From NCBI RefSeq assembly GCF_010882125.1, contig NZ_JAAGVZ010000023.1, positions 1-52,507 of the forward strand: a stretch of DNA of 52,507 bases, read 5' to 3'. Made by a program: the position numbers and the translations under genes. Origin of the DNA: Peribacillus alkalitolerans (lineage in GTDB: Bacteria > Bacillota > Bacilli > Bacillales > DSM-1321). This document shows, piece by piece, positions 23,602-32,432 of this stretch (positions are counted from its first letter, which is position 1; each line of letters begins with the position of its first letter). A model generated the notes under the pieces. The model ran no database searches and had not been told where the DNA came from. It saw only the letters and a list, made by a program, of their open reading frames with translations.

Positions 23602-25893
23602 CTATATTTTCAAAAATCTTGATGGATGTGCTTTTTTTCCTCTTCGGGTTTGAGGAACGGAAATCACAAGTTCTTGTTTGGCTCGGGTACAGGCTACATA
23701 CATTAATCTTCGTTCCTCTTCCAGCGCAAGGGGATCTCCTTGACGATGTGCTTCCAGGGCGAAATCATGCGGAATTCCACCTTCAACTGCACTTAAAATA
23801 TAGACGCATTTATACTCTAACCCTTTGGAGCGATGGATGGTGGATAGTTGGATGGCTTGTCGGAAATGTTTTGAAAGCTGTTTCACTTCCTTGTTCATCG
23901 CAATCATATGGTCGCAATGATCGAGGAATTCATCAACTGACACAAACCGCTTTGCCGCCACTTTTAAATCGCGTACATCATCGGAACCTTTGTCCTGCAT
24001 ACTACCTTCGTTGCCACGTTTCTTCACATAATCAGAAAAACCAAGATCCTTTTCAATGATTTCTAGCGCAATGCTAGGTTTCATATCCTTCAGGTTCCTA
24101 ACAAGGGAAGGGAGCATACGAAGCTTCCTTTCTTGGAAGCTATGGCCGGTTTTAACGAATGAAAAAGCCGAAACATAATCGCAATCCTGTAAAATCGATT
24201 GTGCCTTTATTTCCTGGAGGACATTTTGCTTTAAGAAAAGGGCCGGAAAGACGTCACTGACTGCTTTACTGTCATGTGGATTTTTGCTTAATCGTAGAAA
24301 TGCCAACATAGCTTTGACGATTCGACGCTCATAAAAGGATTCCGCGTCACGTTCAATCGCAAATGGTAAATTCGATGAAGCCAATCGTTCAAAAATAGCA
24401 CGGCTCATGGAGTTTGTCCGATAAAGAATAGCAAAATCCTCTGGATTATATCCTCGCTTTTCTATTTTCTCTGCCATATCAGCAACAATCATGGTCGCTT
24501 CCAGTTCCTCATCGTAAGGGAAGCAGACAGTAGGTATCTTGCTATCATCATATTGAGCAAGCATGTTCTTTAAGCGCCGGTTTTTATTTTTAGAAATTAT
24601 TCGGTTCGCTGTAGATACAATGCCGTGTGAAGAGCGGTAATTTTCGTTTAAAGTCACAATAGTGGCTCTAGGAAAGTCATTCTCAAAATGTAAGATATAA
24701 GAAGGATCGCTACCTCGGAATGAATAAATCGCCTGGTCATCATCTCCGACTGCACACACATTTTTATTTTCTGCAGAAAGGAGTTTGATTAATTCATATT
24801 GAACTCTATTAATATCTTGGAACTCATCCACTAGAAAATAGCGGAAGCGTTGCTGATACCTTGATAGAATGTCAGGTTGTTCAATGAACAGCTCGTAGCA
24901 ACCAATCAACATATCATCAAAGTCATAGCGTCCGCTCATCCGTTTTTCCTTTTCATATCTCTCATATAGGTAAAGGCATGACTCTTCAAATTCAGAATCT
25001 GTCTTAATATCAGATGGAAACAGTAATGAATTTTTCCATAATCCAATTTGCTGGATCGCCTGGTCATAAGCGAATTCCTTATCATCCAGACCCTTATCCC
25101 ATCCTGCTTTTTTCAGTATGACTTCTTTTTCCCAATCCCACTTTATCAAACTTTCTTTTTGCCAGCGTTCACGTTCATGGAACATAAGAATCTTATAGAA
25201 AATGCTGTGGAAGGTACCCGTGACAAGGCCATTCAGTACAGCTGGTGTAATGCCAGGATACGATTGTAGACGGTCTTTCATTTCCTGAGCGGCTTTCGCT
25301 GTGAAGGTAACCAGCATGATTTCCTTAGGTGAAATGCCTTTGGACAACATATAGGCCGTTCGTGATGTTAGGACTCTAGTTTTTCCACTTCCTGCCCCTG
25401 AAAGAACGAGTAATGGTCCTTCAATATGAGTCACTGCTTGAAGCTGTTGATAATCTAGCATAACTCCACAGGTAGCCAACTTATCTAAATATTCATCTTC
25501 AATTGAAACAGGGGGGCGCTCATTTTTACTATAAGCTGGGAGCAAAGGGCTAATCGGTTTACTAGCTTTAAAGAATTCAAGTTCAGTTGTTGTAGACGTT
25601 GGAGTTCCAATGCTTCGAGATACGGGTAAACGGAAACCATTTCGTTCTATATAAAGAGTGTTTGATTCAGTCGGCTGGATTTCTTCAATACGATCATCCA
25701 TACATGGCTCGTCCGGTCTTTGAACATGAAAAAAGTAAGGCTCTATGTTAATTCCGATGTTCAATCGTACTGCTTCATGACAGATAGGGCAGCTTAATAA
25801 TCCCCGTTTGCCACGCTCATATGTAAGCTGAAGGGCATCTGGGGAAAGATAAGACAATGCAATATTTTCTTGTTGGAACAACGCTTTCTTCAT
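23602..25893 (-). CDS. yjcD: UvrD/PcrA-like superfamily 1 DNA helicase YjcD
   Basis: A 763-residue ATP-dependent 3'-5' helicase homologue. Residues 1-70 carry a CoiA-like zinc module (CPICHEAVRLNIG with a later FFHV and C). The helicase core starts near 140: Walker A SGAGSGKTRV, motif II VDEFQDINRVQ, motif III CAVGDDDQAIYSFRGSDPS, ENYRS, and the C-terminal TIHRSKGLEYKCVYI and RLMYVACTRAK. Unlike PcrA it has this N-terminal module and a reduced 1B/2B. It is monocistronic, in the yjcD position. GGGGG precedes the ATG. Confidence 0.93.
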   Translation of the reverse strand: MKKALFQQENIALSYLSPDALQLTYERGKRGLLSCPICHEAVRLNIGINIEPYFFHVQRPDEPCMDDRIEEIQPTESNTLYIERNGFRLPVSRSIGTPTSTTTELEFFKASKPISPLLPAYSKNERPPVSIEDEYLDKLATCGVMLDYQQLQAVTHIEGPLLVLSGAGSGKTRVLTSRTAYMLSKGISPKEIMLVTFTAKAAQEMKDRLQSYPGITPAVLNGLVTGTFHSIFYKILMFHERERWQKESLIKWDWEKEVILKKAGWDKGLDDKEFAYDQAIQQIGLWKNSLLFPSDIKTDSEFEESCLYLYERYEKEKRMSGRYDFDDMLIGCYELFIEQPDILSRYQQRFRYFLVDEFQDINRVQYELIKLLSAENKNVCAVGDDDQAIYSFRGSDPSYILHFENDFPRATIVTLNENYRSSHGIVSTANRIISKNKNRRLKNMLAQYDDSKIPTVCFPYDEELEATMIVADMAEKIEKRGYNPEDFAILYRTNSMSRAIFERLASSNLPFAIERDAESFYERRIVKAMLAFLRLSKNPHDSKAVSDVFPALFLKQNVLQEIKAQSILQDCDYVSAFSFVKTGHSFQERKLRMLPSLVRNLKDMKPSIALEIIEKDLGFSDYVKKRGNEGSMQDKGSDDVRDLKVAAKRFVSVDEFLDHCDHMIAMNKEVKQLSKHFRQAIQLSTIHRSKGLEYKCVYILSAVEGGIPHDFALEAHRQGDPLALEEERRLMYVACTRAKQELVISVPQTRRGKKAHPSRFLKI

Positions 25894-26133
25894 GCAGAAC
25901 CCCCTACGAAAAATAAAAAATTCTAATGCTTATCCAAAAAAATAGTCAATCCCCATGATAGCAGAACATAGACTAAAGCTAAAGACTATATTCATAGTCA
26001 GAATATGTTAGGACAAACAGACTAAAGTTTCATTTTTCTTAAAAGGGGTACAAAACCGATAACTATCATCGAACCCTATAATGAAAATACAAAGTGTATC
26101 TAACATTCAAAATAATAAAGAAGGGGCGGAATC

Positions 26134-26436
26134 ATGGGGTATATTGCACCAGTAACTCATTACAACTATTTACAGTATGCGAATCGAACAGAAAGTGAAA
26201 ATAAAAAATCGTCTCCTTTTGTTCAAGGAATCAACGCTATTATACCAGTCAAATTCTATACACAAATAGATGAATGGGTAGATCAGCCTCGTGATGAAAC
26301 ACCACAAGAAGAACCAAAACGTAAATTTCCATTCTATATTCAAAACAAATACAAAAAACAGGTAGAAGCAAAAACCATCCAAAAAACGGCTGCTGAAATA
26401 ACAGGAAAAGGTAGGCTCTTTAACGAAATGATATGA
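26134..26436 (+). CDS. Unknown 100-residue Bacillaceae protein
   Basis: A good Shine-Dalgarno (GAAGGGGCGG) precedes the ATG. The product starts MGYIAPVTHYNYLQYANRTE, is hydrophilic with an acidic and proline-containing middle (QPRDETPQEEPKRKFPF), and ends in a Lys-rich helix. No signal peptide or membrane span. Its place after yjcD is that of yjcE in B. subtilis, but I cannot claim homology. Confidence 0.7.
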   Translation: MGYIAPVTHYNYLQYANRTESENKKSSPFVQGINAIIPVKFYTQIDEWVDQPRDETPQEEPKRKFPFYIQNKYKKQVEAKTIQKTAAEITGKGRLFNEMI

Positions 26437-26999
26437 GAGGGTAGTGAATTGTTTAAGTTAACAGAGCCTGCAAGAAAATATACTATTACTTAGGAAATTA
26501 AAGTTGGATATGTTCATTCTGAAAAAGAAGGATTTCTATAAAGGCATGGCTTAAAGTATTTCCGTTCCCCCATCTGATCTTGGCTCATGTCAAGATCAGA
26601 TGGGGGAACGGCTTTTTGCCAGTCTAAACGTATCGTAACGTTTAGTAAAAAGAAACTGGAAGTGTCCCTAGCTGAAAATACCATACTTGAACCGATTGAT
26701 CTTTTTCATGGACTCAATTCCAGGCCACAGGATTTTTTAAAGAAATTTCCAAGGGATTATATGGATGAATTTACAGAAACATGAACAAATTCCTATCAAT
26801 TTACGAACCATTTTATGTGATTCTCATGGTAAAATAGAGTTTCAGCATGCGATGACTGCATTATGCATTCTGCATGTTTTTCTGGTCTTTGTATCATACG
26901 GCCGTCACAACCATAATGACAAGGCTTACAAAAATCAGGAGAAGCTTGCTTAATTATTGAAAATAACGCACTTTGGTTAGTGAAGGAAGAATAATTTTG
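26437..26999. other. Low-information region between the 100-residue gene and the YdcF-like gene
   Basis: It holds a strong terminator (26562-26617), then an 8-bp inverted repeat CTAAACGT/ACGTTTAG near 26624-26645. Two short open frames (26587-26784 and 26765-26953) have no Shine-Dalgarno and no recognised motif; the first starts inside the terminator hairpin. They are probably decayed coding sequence or chance. Confidence 0.5.
26562..26617 (+). terminator. Very long hairpin terminator
   Basis: A perfect 21-bp stem (26562-26582 with 26591-26611, containing CGTTCCCCCATCTGATC) with an 8-base loop is followed by CTTTTT. Confidence 0.85.
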
Positions 27000-27602
27000 A
27001 TGAAAAAAATCAGAAAATTACTATTATTTGCGATTGCAATTTTCATAGCATACAGCGGTTTAAGCATCCTATATTACAGCATCAAGCATGATCAAGAACA
27101 AGTCGACGCTGCGATTGTACTCGGAGCGGCAGCTTGGAACGGAAAGCCATCTCCTGTCTTAAAAGGACGAATCGACCACGCCATTTCACTCTATAAAGAA
27201 GGCATGGTTGATAAAATCATTTTCACAGGTGGGAAAGCGGAAGGGGAAAAACTGGCTGAATCGGAAGCTTCAGAAGTTTACGCTGTTTCACAAGGCGTGA
27301 AGGAAGAGGACATCTTAATCGAGAATAAATCCCGAATCACTGAGGAAAACTTGATTTATACAGCAGATTTGGTAGAGGGGAAAGGTTTGAATACCTTTGT
27401 CCTAGTCAGTGATCCACTGCATATGAGCAGATCAATATTCATGGCGAAGGAACTTGGAATGGATGTATATTCCTCACCTACTCCAAACTCCGCTTATAAA
27501 TCATGGAAAACACAGCTTCCGTTCTTTCTGAAGGAATGGGTGTATTTAATGGGGTATCAAATAACGGCACCGTTTCGGGATTTTGAAACGACATCATCTT
27601 AA
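27000..27602 (+). CDS. YdcF/SanA-like DUF218 membrane-anchored protein
   Basis: The product has one N-terminal membrane helix (about 7-26) and a DUF218 domain facing outward. Motifs: AAIVLGAAAWNGKPSPVLKGR, IIFTGGKAEGE, SRITEENLIYTADL and VSDPLHMSRSIFMAKELG. DUF218 proteins are linked to envelope integrity; their chemistry is not established. I use the ATG at 27000 (AAGGAAG upstream), giving 200 residues. The frame open from 26973 lacks a Shine-Dalgarno. Confidence 0.88.
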   Translation: MKKIRKLLLFAIAIFIAYSGLSILYYSIKHDQEQVDAAIVLGAAAWNGKPSPVLKGRIDHAISLYKEGMVDKIIFTGGKAEGEKLAESEASEVYAVSQGVKEEDILIENKSRITEENLIYTADLVEGKGLNTFVLVSDPLHMSRSIFMAKELGMDVYSSPTPNSAYKSWKTQLPFFLKEWVYLMGYQITAPFRDFETTSS

Positions 27603-27642
27603 AAACAAACCTGTTGTCATGGAAAATGGGTTTGTTTTTTTT
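27603..27642 (+). terminator. Terminator of the DUF218 gene
   Basis: AAACAAACC / GGGTTTGTTT stem with a T-run. Bases 27643-27875 hold a 76-codon open frame with no Shine-Dalgarno or motif, which I do not accept as a gene. Confidence 0.7.
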
Positions 27643-27875
27643 GTTTTATGTATCATGAATGTCTGATTGTGCACTTGGGTAACATCAAATTTGTTCTAAT
27701 AGACCACCTAATGATCGTGCCTGATGGTTTTCCCACACCGACATTGCAATTGGACGTGAGTCTCGAGTTTCACGATAAACTACAAGTCATCGTAATAAAA
27801 CTAAATCACCTCATTACCCTCGACAATACACTGGACTTCAAAACAACAAGCTATATACACAACAGAACTCCACAA

Positions 27876-27913
27876 TAAAAAAAGGATGCCCTTCACTCAA
27901 GAGGCACCCTCCG
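27876..27913 (-). terminator. Terminator of the second DUF421 gene
   Basis: On the minus strand GGGTGCC and GGCATCC pair (one wobble) and seven Ts follow. The stop codon lies in the loop region. Confidence 0.7.
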
Positions 27914-28595
27914 ATTTACTTTCATACCCTTGAACAAATAAGCTTTCTCCTTCCATCCACTCAGCGAACAGGACGTCTTTTACTCGCCCTTTTCCTAAAA
28001 GTCTAAGCTGTTCATGGAGCCATTTTTCATCTTTATGAATGAGTTGAAGATTGTCACGAATAATTTCTCCATCGAGGACAACGCTGACTGGGAGCGTACT
28101 TGGGTTTTTTACAATATTCAGGTCCTGAGTAATAATCGTAGAGTACTCTGGTTTCTTCACAACACTTACACTTCCATCTGTTTCTAAAATTGCAAACTCG
28201 CACTCACGAATAGAGAAGATATCTTTTTTTCGCAACAGCAGTTGGAGTTGATTTAAATCTAGATGATTTTTCTTTAGAGCTTTATAAACGATTTGTCCTT
28301 TATGTATGACGATGGAAGGATGTCCTTCTAAAAATCCGCGGAATCGCTGGACTTTTTGTGTCGTGATTTCTGTTATATATACGAGTAGCCCCCAAAAGGC
28401 AACCGTAAATAAAACCTCTAGAACACCGACATGATCATCATATAACGCATTTCCTACAAGCTCCCCAAGTATCATAGCCGAGATAAAGTCGAAAGCTGTA
28501 ATTTGTGTAATCTGCGTTTTTCCAAGTACTTTAGTTAATAAAAAGAGTGCAATGTAACCCGTAGTTAATTCCGTTACAATTTGTGTGTAATGCAT
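27897..28595 (-). CDS. YetF-like DUF421 membrane protein
   Basis: A 232-residue paralogue of the spoVA-operon YetF protein but without the DUF1657-like tail. Three N-terminal helices carry TKVLGKTQITQITAFDFISA; the cytoplasmic part has FLEGHPSIVIHKGQ and LLRKKDIFSIRECEFAILETDG. The motifs align position by position with the copy at 19697. The function is unknown; some YetF-like proteins are spore inner-membrane proteins. It appears monocistronic. Confidence 0.88.
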   Translation of the reverse strand: MHYTQIVTELTTGYIALFLLTKVLGKTQITQITAFDFISAMILGELVGNALYDDHVGVLEVLFTVAFWGLLVYITEITTQKVQRFRGFLEGHPSIVIHKGQIVYKALKKNHLDLNQLQLLLRKKDIFSIRECEFAILETDGSVSVVKKPEYSTIITQDLNIVKNPSTLPVSVVLDGEIIRDNLQLIHKDEKWLHEQLRLLGKGRVKDVLFAEWMEGESLFVQGYESKSEGAS

Positions 28596-28715
28596 GTTCT
28601 TCTCCCAATATCTTTTTTAACAAGTGTTACCATAAAAATCGAAATTAAAAACAAATAAATAATATGAAATTAAGGATAATAATGATGAATAGATGGCTAG
28701 TAGTAAAACTTCAAT

Positions 28716-28757
28716 AAAAAAGGCATTGGATTCTAATGATTTCCAATGCCTTTTTTA
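28716..28757. terminator. Bidirectional terminator
   Basis: AAAAAAGGCATTGGA and its complement form a stem flanked by A/T-runs, just after the XRE-cupin stop codon. Confidence 0.82.
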
Positions 28758-28777
28758 TTTACAATTGTATTCCTGAA

Positions 28778-29332
28778 TTATGCAGGATAGTAAATTACCA
28801 TACTCAAACGAGTCAATGTATTTCCAGAATTATGGTAAGTATGAGATCTGTCAACTTTGAATCGAATCGAATCGCCAGTCCTTACTATATATTCATGATT
28901 ATTCACATTAACCGTGAGTTCTCCTTCAAAAACCGTGATAAATTCTTCTGTTCCTTCTCCATGTGAACTAGATTGTAGGTGTCCACCTTTTTCAATCTCA
29001 ACTGAAAAAACTTCAAATCGTCTGTTATCTTCGAAAGGAAAATAAGGATATACTCGGTACTTTCCTTCATCTTCAGAAAGTTCTTGTACTTCACATTTTA
29101 AAACTATTTTAGTATCTGGTTGCGGATTATTGATCAATGAAGTAAATGAGATTTTTAAACCATGGGCAATTTTCCAAAGAGTTGTAATGGTAGGACTGGA
29201 TTCGCCTCTTTCAATTTGACCAATCATCGTTTTACTTACTCCTGTAAGTTCTGCTACTCTTTCAAGACTAAGTTTTTTCTGTTCTCTAAGCGTTTTTAAA
29301 TTTTTTGCAATGATAAGATTTAATTCCTCCAT
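28778..29332 (-). CDS. XRE-family regulator with cupin sensor domain
   Basis: A DNA-binding HTH_3 domain (about 8-62: KNLKTLREQKKLSLERVAEL, GVSKTMIGQIERGESSPTI) is joined to a C-terminal cupin (about 105-180) with HGEGTEEFITVFEGEL and a terminal beta strand. Such regulators sense small ligands, often amino-acid related. It is divergent from a LysE-type exporter, which it most likely controls through the inverted repeat between them. Length 184. Confidence 0.92.
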   Translation of the reverse strand: MEELNLIIAKNLKTLREQKKLSLERVAELTGVSKTMIGQIERGESSPTITTLWKIAHGLKISFTSLINNPQPDTKIVLKCEVQELSEDEGKYRVYPYFPFEDNRRFEVFSVEIEKGGHLQSSSHGEGTEEFITVFEGELTVNVNNHEYIVRTGDSIRFKVDRSHTYHNSGNTLTRLSMVIYYPA

Positions 29333-29357
29333 ACACTTTACTCCTATTTTTATTGTG

Positions 29358-29406
29358 CGATATAACGTCTGTATTGTACAATATTATGTAAAAGGTCGTT
29401 ATATCG
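29358..29406. promoter_or_regulatory. Likely operator in the XRE-cupin / LysE intergenic region
   Basis: The perfect 10-bp inverted repeat CGATATAACG (29358-29367) / CGTTATATCG (29397-29406) has arms 29 bases apart. Each arm's right side continues CGTCTGT, giving direct copies 39 bases apart as well. A TACAATATTATG stretch between the arms could hold a -10. Confidence 0.55.
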
Positions 29407-29452
29407 TCTGTTTTAGGCATTATAACATATATTCAAGAAGGGGGAGCTCGTT

Positions 29453-30034
29453 ATGCCGTTATTTTCATTTTTGCTTTACGTTTTTGTTACTTCCTTTACT
29501 CCAGGTCCTAATAATATTATGGCAATGGTATTTGCCAATCAATACGGCTTGAAAAGGACGGTTAAGTTTTGCTTTGGAGTCAGTGTTGGTTTTTTTGTGA
29601 TCATGGTCATATGTAGCTACTTTAACCTTTTCCTAAAAAATGTAATTCCTAAAATTGAACTACTCATGTCAATCGTAGGTTCTTTCTATATGTTGTATTT
29701 AGCTTTTAAGATCATTAAGAGCAAACCTAATGATCAAAATAAAAGTGAAGACAAGAATAACACTTTTTTTGCAGGGATGATACTACAGTTTGTTAATCCG
29801 AAAGCGATATTATACGGCATAACGGTCATATCTACTTTCATCATTCCCTATCATTCATCGAATTCTAGTTTAATTATGTTTTCATTATTTTTGGCTGTTA
29901 TTGGTTTTATGAGTACGTTCAGCTGGAGTATATTTGGTTCACTTTTTCAAAGATTATTGTCAAAATATAGAAGCCGATTTAATATAGTTATGGCTTTGTT
30001 ATTAATTTACAGTGCTGTTTCTATTTTAGTTTAA
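29453..30034 (+). CDS. LysE/RhtB-family amino-acid exporter
   Basis: A 193-residue membrane protein with about six helices and the signature SFTPGPNNIMAMVFANQYG at the N-terminus. The central loop is short and charged (SKPNDQNKSEDKNN). The family exports amino acids such as lysine, homoserine or cysteine derivatives; the substrate is not readable from sequence. AAGGGGGAGC precedes the ATG. Pairing with a divergent XRE-cupin regulator suggests induction by its substrate. Confidence 0.9.
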   Translation: MPLFSFLLYVFVTSFTPGPNNIMAMVFANQYGLKRTVKFCFGVSVGFFVIMVICSYFNLFLKNVIPKIELLMSIVGSFYMLYLAFKIIKSKPNDQNKSEDKNNTFFAGMILQFVNPKAILYGITVISTFIIPYHSSNSSLIMFSLFLAVIGFMSTFSWSIFGSLFQRLLSKYRSRFNIVMALLLIYSAVSILV

Positions 30035-30134
30035 TATTTTCAAATCTAGCAGGTACGGAAATGATGAACGGTACCGGGATAATCAATTAGTGCATTTTTT
30101 TAGTAATTGTTCCAAAGCAATATCCCCAATTAAA

Positions 30135-30170
30135 AAGAGCGTTCACTTCTAAGGAAGTAACGCTCTTCAC
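30135..30170. terminator. Bidirectional terminator between the LysE gene and yjcF
   Basis: AAGAGCGTT.ACTTC / GAAGT.ACGCTCTT stem lies between the two convergent genes. Bases 30035-30134 hold nothing I recognise. Confidence 0.75.
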
Positions 30171-30179
30171 ATTTATGTA

Positions 30180-30602
30180 TTACTTACTTTTCAACATAGT
30201 TTTATGAGGAATGCCCGCATCCATGAATATTTCAGAGACTGCTTCGTATCCAAGCTTTTCATAGAATGGAATGGCTTGCGTTTGTGCATTTAATTTTAAT
30301 TTGTGGATACCTTTCTCATATGCATAGGATTCTATGGCATCCATAATCAAATTTCCTGCTCCTTTACCACGCTGGGAAGAAAGGACGCAGATGCGTTCGA
30401 CTTTGCCGATGCCATCTAGCACTCGAAATCTCCCTGCACCTACTGGAGTTTCACCATCGTATAAAACGAAGTGCTTAGCTTCATCCTCAAACGCATCAAT
30501 TTCCTCTTCTTCTGGTACGTTTTGCTCATCGACAAATACGGTTCTTCTAACAGAATATGCATCTTCAAGTTGTTGTTCGTTTTCAACAGTTATTACGTTC
30601 AC
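30180..30602 (-). CDS. yjcF: GNAT-family acetyltransferase YjcF
   Basis: A 140-residue single GNAT domain. The acetyl-CoA loop is in CVLSSQRGKGAGNLIMDAIE (R-G-K-G-A-G), and NAQTQAIPFYEKLGYEAVS forms the last strands. The N-terminal VRRTVFVDEQNVPEEEEIDA is typical of the YjcF/ElaA-like subgroup. It overlaps closely with yjcG (2-base gap) and is downstream of it. Substrate unknown. Confidence 0.9.
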   Translation of the reverse strand: MNVITVENEQQLEDAYSVRRTVFVDEQNVPEEEEIDAFEDEAKHFVLYDGETPVGAGRFRVLDGIGKVERICVLSSQRGKGAGNLIMDAIESYAYEKGIHKLKLNAQTQAIPFYEKLGYEAVSEIFMDAGIPHKTMLKSK

Positions 30603-30604
30603 TC

Positions 30605-31120
30605 TTATTGTTCCTTTCCAAGACGGAATGTTTCATATACAGTCCAAGAGCCATTTTCTAATTGATATAATAAATGGAAGCGGTCGATAGTTTCTTCGTG
30701 GCTGAAATCCAACATACGAAGCTGACCATATACATCTGAATGCTCGTCATTGGATAGTTTTTGAGCAAGAGTAATATGAGGTACGAATGAGTATTCAGGC
30801 TTTTCACCAAGGAATTCATTATGCATATCATCATGAAGAGCTGTCAGTGTCTCATTTCCATCCACTTTTAGATAGATGACATTATTTACTGGAGAAAATG
30901 AGCTTACTTTAAGAACGTTTATATTGAATGATTGATGTTTTTTCGCGATATTACTTAGCTCGGAGGCAATGTCCTTAATACGCTCGTCATCTGCTTCAAA
31001 CGCAGCTTTTAATGTTAAATGTGGTGTGATTAAAGCATAATGTGGGTCATAGCGCTTTCGGTATGAATTGACGAGATCTTGTAGCTTCTTAGATGGGAAT
31101 ATAACAACTCCATATTTCAT
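30605..31120 (-). CDS. yjcG: 2'-5' RNA ligase-like 2H phosphoesterase YjcG
   Basis: A 171-residue 2H phosphoesterase with the two catalytic H-x-T motifs, HLTLKAAF (about 49) and HITLAQKL (about 130). Both are on short strands facing one cleft, as in the LigT fold. GGAGGTTTTCAC precedes the ATG. It forms an operon with yjcF. Family members cleave or form 2'-5' or cyclic phosphodiester bonds; the substrate is unknown. Confidence 0.92.
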   Translation of the reverse strand: MKYGVVIFPSKKLQDLVNSYRKRYDPHYALITPHLTLKAAFEADDERIKDIASELSNIAKKHQSFNINVLKVSSFSPVNNVIYLKVDGNETLTALHDDMHNEFLGEKPEYSFVPHITLAQKLSNDEHSDVYGQLRMLDFSHEETIDRFHLLYQLENGSWTVYETFRLGKEQ

Positions 31121-31252
31121 GTGAAAACCTCCTGTTTATAAAAAGTAATAAAATAACGAGATTAGCTTTTTTCAATATTATAACAAAAAATTCGGAATTT
31201 AAGGTAATGAAACGTTTGTTATATTTATGTTACTTTATGAAGACTAATGATA

Positions 31253-31289
31253 GTAAGAAAGAGCGGGTGCATTAAGTCCTACCCGCTCC
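31253..31289 (-). terminator. Terminator of yjcH
   Basis: On the minus strand GAGCGGGT / ACCCGCTC is followed by TTTCTT, about 50 bases after the yjcH stop. Confidence 0.7.
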
Positions 31290-31339
31290 ATAGTCTAATT
31301 TCTTCATATAGTATGTGTTAAGTTTTTCCAAGTCATTCA

Positions 31340-32062
31340 TCAAAAAGAGTGCTTTAACGCTTTTGGAAGGTCTTTTTGCCAATATTTCCACGTATGTTCG
31401 CCTTCGAATTCCTCGTAATGCATGACAAAACCTTTTTGCTTGAACAGTTCATGTAGCTCTCGGTTTGGCTCAATGAAGTTTTTATGTTGGCCGTCTGTCG
31501 TTGGTACATTCGTTTCTTCTGTGCCAATTACGTGATAAATTGACAGTAGGTGAGGGCTTTGGAATTTTTCTACCTCATCCATAACGTAGCTATTCACAAA
31601 AGGGGACTGCAGAATCAATCGTCCGAATGTGTGTGGGTAACGTAATGCCGTTAATAGAGATATGGTAGCTCCAAGTGAATCACCAATTAATGCACGTCCC
31701 ATTCCAATTTGATAAGTAGGGAATTCTTGATCTATGAACTTCACGAGCTCGTGTGCAAGGAAACGGATGTAGGCTTCGTGCTTCTCTCCGCTCGGATGAT
31801 ACTTGCTTCTACGGTCTTGGACGTCTTTATAAGGAATGCCGACGATGATGACATTTTCCATTTCACGATTGTGAAGCAATTCATCAGCAGCTCGTCCTAT
31901 TCGACCTAGCTGGAAATAATCTTTGCCGTCTTGTGCTATTAACACCGTATATTTGTATAAAGGCGAAAACGTAGCAGGCAAATAAACCAATAATGGAATT
32001 TCTTCCTGCAAAGCCTGGCTGGTAAACGTGATTTCTTTAATTGACCCTTTTGGTACGCTCAT
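31340..32062 (-). CDS. yjcH: Putative esterase YjcH (alpha/beta hydrolase)
   Basis: A 240-residue hydrolase of the enterobactin-esterase/IroE-like type. The nucleophile serine is in LIGDSLGATISLL; a histidine near the end lies in EGEHTWKYW. I chose the ATG at 32062 because CAGGAGGGTACATC precedes it. The frame open to 32122 adds 20 residues without a Shine-Dalgarno. Position next to yjcG-yjcF is as in B. subtilis. Confidence 0.9.
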   Translation of the reverse strand: MSVPKGSIKEITFTSQALQEEIPLLVYLPATFSPLYKYTVLIAQDGKDYFQLGRIGRAADELLHNREMENVIIVGIPYKDVQDRRSKYHPSGEKHEAYIRFLAHELVKFIDQEFPTYQIGMGRALIGDSLGATISLLTALRYPHTFGRLILQSPFVNSYVMDEVEKFQSPHLLSIYHVIGTEETNVPTTDGQHKNFIEPNRELHELFKQKGFVMHYEEFEGEHTWKYWQKDLPKALKHSF

Positions 32063-32432
32063 GATGTACCCTCCTGTAACACGTGAATTTTTGTACTTTA
32101 AGTAAGTATAAATTGGCAGCAAAGATGAATGCCGAAGTAGTGGCCAATTTTATGATTAAAGTAAAAGTGCAACTAGGCAATTGCCAGCGTTTAGGCTGAC
32201 GCTAGCCAAGTTTTCTAATAGGGTTTTCCCACAGCCCATTTTAACATACAAAGATAATGTTTGCTTATACAGAGTCTAGTCTCTCTAGTAATAAAAGACA
32301 TGAAGGAAATAGAGAGACAAGTCACTGATAATTGAAAACTAAAAACTCCACTCTTTTAGAAGTGAGATCTATTAAAAAAGGAATGTTCCGTCCACTAATT
32401 ACTATGTAAGTTGGAAATGTCCACATAGAGTA
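32063..32432. other. Intergenic region between yjcH and the K+ channel gene
   Basis: About 370 bases with no credible gene. An imperfect inverted repeat (GCCAGCGT/ACGCTAGC) lies near 32187-32211. The stretch 32337-32380 has an interrupted AAAACTCCACTCTTTTAGAAG-like symmetry, perhaps a weak terminator. Confidence 0.4.

Noticed and set aside
26587-26953. Two short open frames downstream of the 21-bp hairpin
   Set aside because: The first begins inside the terminator; neither has a Shine-Dalgarno or a recognisable product.
27648-27878. 76-codon open frame after the DUF218 gene
   Set aside because: No Shine-Dalgarno, no motif, and its end runs into the neighbouring terminator.
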